From Streptomyces anulatus (GTDB taxonomy: Bacteria; Actinomycetota; Actinomycetes; Streptomycetales; Streptomycetaceae), in contig NZ_JOEZ01000004.1 of assembly GCF_000721175.1 (NCBI RefSeq), positions 174,297-238,296 of the forward strand: a DNA stretch of 64,000 bases. Reading direction: 5' to 3'. Position 1 is the first letter of the stretch. Each line of letters opens with the position of its first letter. Shown here piece after piece: positions 16,283 through 23,181 of the stretch. Under the pieces are notes generated by a model, which saw nothing but the letters and a program-made list of their open reading frames with translations, did not search any database and was not told the origin of the DNA. The translations under genes were made by a program, and so were the position numbers.

Positions 16283-17635
16283 CTAGCGCCTGGGACCGAA
16301 ACGGCCGGATCCCCTGCGGCTGAGGACGAACTCGTAGACCGTCTCGCGATACCAGTGATCCTGGAAGACCCGAGGCTTCTTGCCGTCATCGGCAGTCCGG
16401 TCGGCGAACGGGACCTGTCCTCGGGCGTGGTAGGCACGGATTGTCTCGCGCGCGAGGGCCTCGCCACGGGTAGTCATGCCCAGCACCTCGGCGAAGTCGT
16501 AGATGTCCAGCAGGTCCCGCGGATCTCCTTCGGGTAGATCGTGGACCAGGGCCGGCCCGGTTCCCTTGAAGGCCGCCCAGACATGCGGACGGTGCTTCTC
16601 CACCCACGCGTCGACCTCGTGCTGGTCATACGTACGCGGCTGCGTGCTCCGCGGCGCAGGGAAAGCCCGACGAACGACCTTGTCGCCCTCGCGCTTCTCC
16701 TTGACCTTGGTCCACTGGAGACCGGTGTACTCGGAGACGCCGTACCGCGGACCAATCATCTCCGCAGTGAGCTCCGCCTGTTCGCCCTGCGCCTCGGCGG
16801 CCGGCTCCGCCGCCGGCGCCCGGTCGGCGAGTTCCTTCTGGGCGCCGGCGTCCTCGTCGGTTGCCGACGAGTCGGCCCACGCATGGCTGGACAGCTGAGC
16901 GCGTCGTTGAGCTTTGGCCCAGGTACTCCGGCGATTCTCGCGCACCCACTCGTCGACCTCGGCCGCGCTGTAACCGTGTTCGCCGCCCGCAGGGAACCCC
17001 TCAGCGCGAATCCATCCCCGGGCCGTCTGTCCGCTGACGCTGTACGTGGTCGCGATGCCCTGGGCGTCCAGGTGCCCGGTGCGCGCGATGGTCGAACGGT
17101 CCGGAAGCTCGCTGCCGGCTGCAGGGTGCTGCTCGCTGACCGCTGGCTCCTCGGCCGTCGTCTGCCGGCGCATGCGCCGCTTACGGTTCACGAACTTGTA
17201 GGCCGTCTCGCGGTACCACTTCCGCTCCGTGACCTCCGGCTTCTTCCCGTCACCTGGCGTGCGGTCGGGGGCGGGCAGGACCTTCCTGGAGAGGTACCCG
17301 CGCAGGGTGGCTTCCGGCACCGGCTCCGTCCGCCCGAGGGCCTGGCCCTCCCAGGCGCAGATGTCCGACAGCGTTACCAAGTCCTTCGGCCTGCCGGCGG
17401 GCAGGCCGAACGGGTTGTCCGAGTCCTGGCCTTTCGCCCAGTGAACCGGAAGGTTCTCCTTCAGCCACGCGTCCACCAACGCGGCGTCGCGGACCAAGGT
17501 CCGTCCGGGACCGGACGGCCAACCCTCCGGGAATCCCGGGAGCGTGGTCCAGTAGGCCACGTTGCCTTCGTTGGCCTCGTACTTCTCCGCGATGTCCTGT
17601 GAGGTCACGAGTTCATCAGCGTCGGCGGGAATCAC
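16283..17635 (-). CDS. Protein with about five tandem excisionase-like helix-turn-helix modules
   Basis: 450 aa. Five segments resemble MerR/AlpA/excisionase HTH units. They start near residues 7 (LVTSQDIAEKY), 84 (LVTLSDICAW), 187 (LDAQGIATTYSVSGQTARGW), 287 (LTAEMIGPRYGVS) and 364 (LLDIYDFAEVLGM). Units 2 and 5 share a second half (DRTxxDGKKP...WYRETxYxFV), and units 1, 3 and 4 share a Trp-containing end (VxxWxxEx...W). It was probably built by internal duplication. Such an array could read a long multi-site DNA target. It is a single-gene transcript from promoter copy 6. Target unknown. Confidence 0.75.
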   Translation of the reverse strand: MIPADADELVTSQDIAEKYEANEGNVAYWTTLPGFPEGWPSGPGRTLVRDAALVDAWLKENLPVHWAKGQDSDNPFGLPAGRPKDLVTLSDICAWEGQALGRTEPVPEATLRGYLSRKVLPAPDRTPGDGKKPEVTERKWYRETAYKFVNRKRRMRRQTTAEEPAVSEQHPAAGSELPDRSTIARTGHLDAQGIATTYSVSGQTARGWIRAEGFPAGGEHGYSAAEVDEWVRENRRSTWAKAQRRAQLSSHAWADSSATDEDAGAQKELADRAPAAEPAAEAQGEQAELTAEMIGPRYGVSEYTGLQWTKVKEKREGDKVVRRAFPAPRSTQPRTYDQHEVDAWVEKHRPHVWAAFKGTGPALVHDLPEGDPRDLLDIYDFAEVLGMTTRGEALARETIRAYHARGQVPFADRTADDGKKPRVFQDHWYRETVYEFVLSRRGSGRFGPRR

Positions 17636-17779
17636 CGTTACTCCTTGTCGGACCGGCAGTGAACCCGCAGGCCGTGGTCGAGGTCCCGCGGGTGGGGGCC
17701 TGGTCGGTCAAGCTCGAGGTGGAGCCGGCACCGCCGGCTCCACGGCTGCGCCGGCCCCGATCGCGCAGGGGCAGGCGCT

Positions 17780-17808
17780 AAAGTACATCACGGTAAAACA
17801 ATACGCAA
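17780..17808 (-). promoter_or_regulatory. Shared promoter family, copy 6
   Basis: Minus strand -35 TTGCGT (17808-17803), 17-bp spacer, -10 TACTTT (17785-17780). It serves the multi-HTH gene. Confidence 0.85.
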
Positions 17809-17842
17809 CGCGCGCTCGAGGTGGTGCCTCCGTACGCTGGAG

Positions 17843-17894
17843 GGGGGTGTCTTCGGGGTCGGGCGCATGTCCGCCCGGCCCCGAAGACACCCCC
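17843..17894 (-). terminator. Long hairpin after the GP88 gene
   Basis: A 16-bp perfect outer stem (GGGGGTGTCTTCGGGG / CCCCGAAGACACCCCC) with an inner GGGCG/CGCCC stem. It separates the GP88 gene from promoter copy 6. Confidence 0.8.
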
Positions 17895-17902
17895 GTGAGT
17901 AC

Positions 17903-18676
17903 TCAGTGCGCCAGCGCGAACTTCTGGCCCGCGCGCGCTTTCTTCGCGCGCAGCTTCTCGTCGCGCGCTCGCTGAAGGCTGCCAAATGTCTCCTGCCCCT
18001 GCTTCTTGAGAAGGTGCGGAATCCGGTTCGCCGGGATTCCGACGAGAGTGGACTCGCTGAGCACCGACAGAAGATCCGATTCCGTCTGGTCGGTGTAGTC
18101 GGCGGCGATCAGCGCTTCGACGTTGGGGAAGACGTCCGCATGCCTTTCAGTGCTCAGGTCGATGAGGTGGTCCTCTTTTCCTCCGAGGCTGTAGCACCAG
18201 AGGAAGTTTCCGGGCGGATCATTGGCGACAAGCCGCCTAAAACGGCTGATCTCCTTGGTGTAGCAGTAGAAGCGAACGCCCGGGGAGCTGCGCATGATGC
18301 GCAGCCAGGTGAGAAGGTATTCGTCGGAGAAGAACTCGCCTGAATCGTGCACGCGAATCCACTTGCCGACGTACCTCTTGTGTGTGAGTTCCTCCGTCAT
18401 CTGCCTCTCGAATTCCTCCGGGTTGTCCCGGCAGAGGAGGAGATTCCGAATGTGTGCTGCGCGGACGTTCTTGAACCGGTACGTGCCGACCCGGGCGTAG
18501 CACAATTGTGCGCACGCGCCGGCCTGAGGGCAGACGTTGAAATGGCTTCCATCAGGCATTTCGATCACGAAAGCTGGCAGTGTCCAGTTGAATACGCCGA
18601 TCCTCCTCAGATCCGAGTTCTGGGTGAGGAGCCGCTTGGTGGCGGTGCGGCCGGTCGCGTTGGTGCTCTCAGACAT
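17903..18676 (-). CDS. GP88 family protein
   Basis: 257 aa from ATG 18676 (GGAACGAG upstream). It contains the Cys cluster CPQAGACAQLCYA near residue 50, followed by a charged alpha/beta body (HDSGEFFSDEYL, FYCYTKEISRF). This is the layout of the gene product 88 domain found in phages and plasmids of actinobacteria. Function of that family is not established to my knowledge; cysteines suggest a metal or redox site. No promoter of the shared family precedes it. A strong hairpin follows. Confidence 0.75.
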   Translation of the reverse strand: MSESTNATGRTATKRLLTQNSDLRRIGVFNWTLPAFVIEMPDGSHFNVCPQAGACAQLCYARVGTYRFKNVRAAHIRNLLLCRDNPEEFERQMTEELTHKRYVGKWIRVHDSGEFFSDEYLLTWLRIMRSSPGVRFYCYTKEISRFRRLVANDPPGNFLWCYSLGGKEDHLIDLSTERHADVFPNVEALIAADYTDQTESDLLSVLSESTLVGIPANRIPHLLKKQGQETFGSLQRARDEKLRAKKARAGQKFALAH

Positions 18677-19093
18677 CTCGTTCCTTGTGTTCCGAAGGGG
18701 AGGGCGGGCGGGTGAGGCGCCGGGCATCCCGCGTGCGGGCGCATGCGTGCGTGGATCCGAGCGCGATCACGCCGCAGCCGGCTCTCGTGAACACGGCCGG
18801 TCCTGGCGATGGCGCTGGCGGTGCACGCTGCGCTGGTGGTGGCCGCCGAACTGGGCGTCGTCACCGTGACTGGCGATCAAGCCGGTGGGCCGTGGCGAGG
18901 TGCGCTTGGTCTCGGGCTCCAGGAGGCCCTGTAACTCGGCGACGCTCGGCGACGTCGACGACGCGGACGTCGCACTGTCTCCCCGGCGTTACGGCGACCC
19001 GGCCGAGCGGAAGCCGGCGTGGTGAGGTGTCGCTTCATGCAGGGCGGCCCCGGCTGAATCAGCCGGGGCCGCCCGTCAGGGAGGGGAGTGCGA
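18677..19093. other. Intergenic stretch without a supported gene
   Basis: Frames on both strands are open but lack starts with ribosome sites and have skewed composition. A minus-strand segment around 18770-18980 reads protein-like but has no start codon, so it could be a gene remnant. The terminator at 19042-19074 closes the neighbouring gene. Confidence 0.4.
19042..19074 (-). terminator. Hairpin terminator
   Basis: A 14-bp perfect stem (GGGCGGCCCCGGCT / AGCCGGGGCCGCCC), loop GAATC, 20 bp after the stop of the 168-aa gene. Confidence 0.75.
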
Positions 19094-19600
19094 TCAGTTG
19101 CCGCGGGCGAGGCAGCCGTCGGCGTGTGCGGGGGAGGTACGGAGGCGGGGGGATCCCCCGAGGCCGTCGCGGGTCTGGAGGAAGTGATCGCCCAGATCTT
19201 CCAGGGAGTTGATCTCTTCGACGGGCACCGGCTTGCCGCACCGGTCGCACGGGCCGATGAGGTCGAAGGTGAGGCGGCGGCGATCGTCGTAGGTCGCGAG
19301 GAAGTTCAGTGTTCTGTCCGCGAAGGGGATGGACAGCGCCACCGCGGGGAAGTGCTGGCCGTCCGCGACGAGGGGATGGGTGTCGTCGTCCTTGGTGCGG
19401 ATGCTGACCGGGCGGCCAAGGGAGTTGAGCGAGAGACGGTGGCGCAGTACCGCCTCCACCCAGCGCAGCTCGGTGTCGTGGCTGTGGAGGGCCGGGTCCG
19501 GACCGATCCGGCTGGCCTGTCCGGTTTGTGCGCGCTTCACCGCGGCCTGGATGGCTGCGTCCTCAATGGGGTTGGAAGGCGTCCTCGTGGTGCTCGGCAT
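19094..19600 (-). CDS. Hypothetical protein with CxxC pair, 168 aa
   Basis: ATG 19600 with GGAG five bases upstream. The middle is beta-rich (RTLNFLATYDDRRRLTFDLI) and is followed by a zinc-knuckle-like CDRCGK near residue 118 and one further Cys at the C-terminus. Unknown family. Single-gene transcript from promoter copy 7, ended by a strong hairpin. Confidence 0.7.
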   Translation of the reverse strand: MPSTTRTPSNPIEDAAIQAAVKRAQTGQASRIGPDPALHSHDTELRWVEAVLRHRLSLNSLGRPVSIRTKDDDTHPLVADGQHFPAVALSIPFADRTLNFLATYDDRRRLTFDLIGPCDRCGKPVPVEEINSLEDLGDHFLQTRDGLGGSPRLRTSPAHADGCLARGN

Positions 19601-19726
19601 CGGATCTCCGAGAAGAAGGGTCGGGTCCGTGATCGGCACGCTTGCGCGCCTCATGGACACCGGGGCTGGAATCGAAGGCCGCGGACAGCGGCTCCGGCCG
19701 GCGGAATCTCCCGCCCGGCGTCAATC

Positions 19727-19755
19727 ACAGTACCTATTGAAATGGAAATACGCAA
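19727..19755 (-). promoter_or_regulatory. Shared promoter family, copy 7
   Basis: Minus strand -35 TTGCGT (19755-19750), 17-bp spacer, -10 TACTGT (19732-19727). It serves the 168-aa gene. Confidence 0.85.
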
Positions 19756-19856
19756 CATTATGGTTGAAGGGACGGCCGGCCAGCCGCTGCTCCCAGGGAA
19801 GACGTACGAGTGGGGGCAGCGGCACGGCCGGCCTGTGTGCTGCGGACGTGGCCGGC

Positions 19857-20285
19857 CTATGCCGGCGCGGTGGTGAGCTGACCGACCTGGTCAAGCAGGA
19901 GTTGGGCCCGGGCGAAGGCGGCCGCCTTGTGACCGTACGAGGGGACGACCAGGTGCATGGTCTCGTGTGCCAGGGCGCGATCGGCTTCCTCGCGCGTGGT
20001 CACCAGCCCGAGGTTGATGGCCATCAACGGCACCTTCAGCCGTGCGGTCTTCGGGCCCAGGTACACCTGGGCGGCATAGTGCGAGAGGTAGGGCATGCCG
20101 CTGATCGAGGCGTATGCCGCAAGATCGGTGACGAGGTGAAAGTCGCGCTCGGACACCGTCGCGAACAGCTTGGCGCGCCGGCGCAGCCAGCTCACGTCGA
20201 CGGGGAGGTCGCGCTCGTGCTCCGGCAGCGGGCTGCGCAGATCAGCGTGCCGCTGTTCGGTCACCGGATGTGCTCGATCTGCCAT
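19857..20285 (-). CDS. Small putative zinc metallopeptidase (HExxH)
   Basis: 142 aa from ATG 20285, fixed by GAGGAGGAAG upstream. The motif HETMH (107-111) is followed by PSYGH (115-119), giving HExxHxxxPxxGH, the layout of compact zinc proteases of the SprT/WLM type. No signal peptide is visible, so it is probably cytoplasmic. It lies at the downstream end of the operon coding the two very large tagged proteins, separated from the 156-aa gene by about 160 bp with a weak hairpin. Maturation or release of those proteins is a possible role (inference). Confidence 0.7.
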   Translation of the reverse strand: MADRAHPVTEQRHADLRSPLPEHERDLPVDVSWLRRRAKLFATVSERDFHLVTDLAAYASISGMPYLSHYAAQVYLGPKTARLKVPLMAINLGLVTTREEADRALAHETMHLVVPSYGHKAAAFARAQLLLDQVGQLTTAPA

Positions 20286-20446
20286 GTGCTTCCTCCTCTC
20301 GAGTGGGGTCCTGCTCTTCCGCCAGGGCGTCCGGCAGGCCGTCCCCATCTCCGGGCCGGCCAATGGTCGTCTCGCGGCGGTCGGGCCGCGGGGACATCAT
20401 GCCAACACGTCCCGCGGCCGCCCTTCGGCACCGGCGACGGCGCTGC

Positions 20447-20917
20447 TCAGGCATAGCGTCCGTGCCAGGAGTCCGCGTCCAGCCGCTCCAGTGCGGCGTC
20501 CTCCTCTGGGGTGAGGCGGTTGGTGAAGTCGTCCCAGCGGTTCAGCTGCTCGAGTTCGGGGCCGTCGGCCGGCTCGATCCGTGCCTTCTGCCCCGTGGTC
20601 AGCTCCATCTCCACGCCGTCGTCCACGAGGTCGGCACTGGCTACCGAAAGAGATCGCCGCCGAGTCAGGTTGAGGTTGAACAGGTAGCCGCCGCCCTCGG
20701 CGTCCTGGCCACCGACCAGAGGCCTGATCCATATGACATGGTCGCCGTCTTCCTCGAAGCGGTGGTGGCGGGCGAGAGCGGCGCGGAAAACCTCCGTCCC
20801 GTCAGGGCCCGACACGACCAGTCGCGCGCCGGCATCCACCGGGTCCCCGGTCGCACTGTGGTTGCCTGCGACGAGGTCCGCGAACCGCTGGCGCCACTGC
20901 TGCTGTGTTGCTGTCAT
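20447..20917 (-). CDS. Hypothetical protein, 156 aa
   Basis: ATG 20917, with AGGAGCG upstream; 20 bp after the 747-aa gene, so in the same operon. Predicted mixed alpha/beta, acidic, with a beta-rich centre (VIWIRPLVGGQDAEGGGYLF). It could be a chaperone or immunity partner of the large proteins by position alone. No family recognised. Confidence 0.65.
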   Translation of the reverse strand: MTATQQQWRQRFADLVAGNHSATGDPVDAGARLVVSGPDGTEVFRAALARHHRFEEDGDHVIWIRPLVGGQDAEGGGYLFNLNLTRRRSLSVASADLVDDGVEMELTTGQKARIEPADGPELEQLNRWDDFTNRLTPEEDAALERLDADSWHGRYA

Positions 20918-20937
20918 CGAATCGCTCCTGGTCAGCC

Positions 20938-23181
20938 CTAGTAGTCGGATTCCGTGCACAGGACATCCTCGACGGGTTTCCCACCGAGCTGGGTGATGCC
21001 CCGCGCGGTGAGGGAGGCAAGGATGCTGCTGCGCTCCGCGGCGGTGTGGCACACGATCCTGCTGGGAGCCTCGGCCCCCAGCAGGTCGATCCCGTTCCGG
21101 AACATGATTTCGTTGCTGCTGCCCGAGAACTTGGCGATCTTCATCGGGTCCCGTGTGATCGCCCCCGCGTTGTAGTTGTGGTGCGCGGGGTTGATGGCGC
21201 CGTAATGGTCGCCGTTGTAGGCGTAGTAGTCGCTGCGCTGCATGAGTACGCTCGGGTCGTCCCAGATCAGCCGACCCCCACCCGGGGAGCTGGGCGTCTT
21301 CTTGACCCGCAGGAACACGCTGTTGGCGCCGCCGGTCATCTTGTCGGCCTGCTCGCTCAAGCCCAGTCCCCCGCCGATGCCCATCACGGCCCGCTTCTCC
21401 GTGGAAGCCAGGACCCCGACGCCGAGGAGACTGGCGAGATCGCCGCCGTTGAGGTTGTGGCTCAACGACCGGCCCTTGAACGCGCTCTGGATCTCCGCCT
21501 TCTTGCCGGTCACATCGAAGCGGGACCAGGTCAGCCACTTCCCTCCGGTCGACGGCGTCGGCTCGTAGCCCGGGCTGGCCGCCAGTTCGGCGCCGCTGGA
21601 AAACCCGGAAGCCTTCGCGACGGCGTCTCGGACGACCTCGACCTTCATCGGCAGCACCTTGTGAGATGCCTCCAGGTGGATCCTCTTCATAGCCGTCTGC
21701 AGCGCGTCGCTGTCGAGCCCCATGAGGGACTCCATGCGCTGGTGCACGATCTCCTGGACCTGGAGATCCTGGAGCCCCTGAGCCGTCTCCATGGCGGCCT
21801 TCATGCCGACGGCGCCCTCCAGCCCCTGGGCCTGGATGTTGTTCGCCAGATACGTCCACTCGCCCTCGGCCGCCGTCATCGGCTTGTTCATCAGGTGCAG
21901 CTGCTCCAGCCGCTCCACAAGGTCCTTGCCGTGGCCGGCGCCCGCAGGGGCATGGACTTCCAGCTGCCCCCGAAGCGAGAACTCCGTGTTCGCCGGATCG
22001 TTGTCCTTGTATGGGCGGTAGACGGCCTTCCAGCCGTCACCCATGTCGATCTCGTACTCCGTGCCCTTGGCGGAAGAGCGGCTGACACCGTCCCAGGACG
22101 TCTGCCCGGTGGCCGGATCGAGGTTCGCCTGGATCCTGCTGGCCTTGCGGACCGTCGCGGCAAGCGTGCCGGGCTCCGGATCCCCATCGGGCACCGGTAC
22201 CTGCTTGGTGACCATCTTGGTCGCCGTCACCTCGTAGGCGTCCATCCACGGCATGGGCGCGCCGCCGTTATCGATCTTGTCCTTCACGATGTCCAGCTGG
22301 TCCATGTAGTGCTGGGCCATGGCCTTCTCGTCGTCACTGATCGATGGATCGTTGAGGACAGCCGAAACCGCGTCGACGGCCGCCTGGTGCTTGGCGATCG
22401 ACGCCTCCGACATCTCGGAACCGGTCTTCAGCTTGTGCTGCACCGAGCTGACCGCGGTCTTGGTCAGCTCGGCCAGCTTCTTCTCCTTATCCAGGTCCAG
22501 GCGCTCCTTGACCTCCTCCTCGACCTGAACCTCCTCCATGTGCGTGCCGGGGATACTCAGCGCGTCAAGCAGCTTCTCCTCAGCCTCCTCGGATATGTGC
22601 GTAAGCAGCACCTCCCGCGGCCCGTCCGGCGAGTCGTAGGCGACCAGGGTTGCTTCGGAGTTGATGAAGTCGTCCCCACCCACCAGAATCGGCGTCCCGG
22701 TGGGCTCGCCCACCGGAGGCGCCGCCGGCACCGGCGTCAGCGGGGGGTCCGCCTCCTCCTCTTCCTCCTCGACCTTCTCGATGTCCTCGGCCTGGAGCAG
22801 CACGTCTTCCTCCGACGACGGCTCCTCACCACTGCTCTGCAGCTCCCCCTCGGCGGACGCCTCCTGGGCCTCTTCCTCAGACGGCGCAGCGGCCGCAACA
22901 GCCTCGAGCTCGGATTCGGTGCCCAGGAGCCCATCGAGCCCTGCCAGCGGGTCCTCGTCGACAGGAGGTTCCGCAGGGGGAGCCGGCTCGACGACAGGCT
23001 CAGGCAGCTCGGACACCTCGAACGCCGCCTCCCCCGAAGCCCCCGCGGACACGCCCGCCAGGTCGGCCCCCTCACCGGCCACCGGCGCGCCGGTGACGTC
23101 CAACGGGGCGGCAGGGGCCTCGGCGAGCGCGGTGGGGCTGACCGCGTAACTCTGGTGGCTCGACTTCGATCCGGTTCCCAT
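20938..23181 (-). CDS. Large tagged protein with possible ADP-ribosyltransferase-like C-terminus
   Basis: 747 aa. The N-terminal 16 residues (MGTGSKSSHQSYAVSP) nearly repeat those of the upstream 863-aa protein. An acidic Pro/Glu-rich low-complexity region follows to about residue 160, then helical domains. Near residues 685-697 the segment GSSNEIMFRNGIDLL resembles the ExE/ARTT loop of R-S-E ADP-ribosyltransferases, but the first Glu is Ser and the arginine and STS strands are not certain; this is weak. No transmembrane segment or signal peptide. It starts by TGATG overlap with the kinase-domain gene, so the two are coupled. A substrate of the adjacent T4SS is an inference. Confidence 0.65.
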   Translation of the reverse strand: MGTGSKSSHQSYAVSPTALAEAPAAPLDVTGAPVAGEGADLAGVSAGASGEAAFEVSELPEPVVEPAPPAEPPVDEDPLAGLDGLLGTESELEAVAAAAPSEEEAQEASAEGELQSSGEEPSSEEDVLLQAEDIEKVEEEEEEADPPLTPVPAAPPVGEPTGTPILVGGDDFINSEATLVAYDSPDGPREVLLTHISEEAEEKLLDALSIPGTHMEEVQVEEEVKERLDLDKEKKLAELTKTAVSSVQHKLKTGSEMSEASIAKHQAAVDAVSAVLNDPSISDDEKAMAQHYMDQLDIVKDKIDNGGAPMPWMDAYEVTATKMVTKQVPVPDGDPEPGTLAATVRKASRIQANLDPATGQTSWDGVSRSSAKGTEYEIDMGDGWKAVYRPYKDNDPANTEFSLRGQLEVHAPAGAGHGKDLVERLEQLHLMNKPMTAAEGEWTYLANNIQAQGLEGAVGMKAAMETAQGLQDLQVQEIVHQRMESLMGLDSDALQTAMKRIHLEASHKVLPMKVEVVRDAVAKASGFSSGAELAASPGYEPTPSTGGKWLTWSRFDVTGKKAEIQSAFKGRSLSHNLNGGDLASLLGVGVLASTEKRAVMGIGGGLGLSEQADKMTGGANSVFLRVKKTPSSPGGGRLIWDDPSVLMQRSDYYAYNGDHYGAINPAHHNYNAGAITRDPMKIAKFSGSSNEIMFRNGIDLLGAEAPSRIVCHTAAERSSILASLTARGITQLGGKPVEDVLCTESDY

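Noticed and set aside
18685..19093. Gene between GP88 and the 168-aa protein
   Set aside because: Open frames but no start with ribosome site; at best a remnant.
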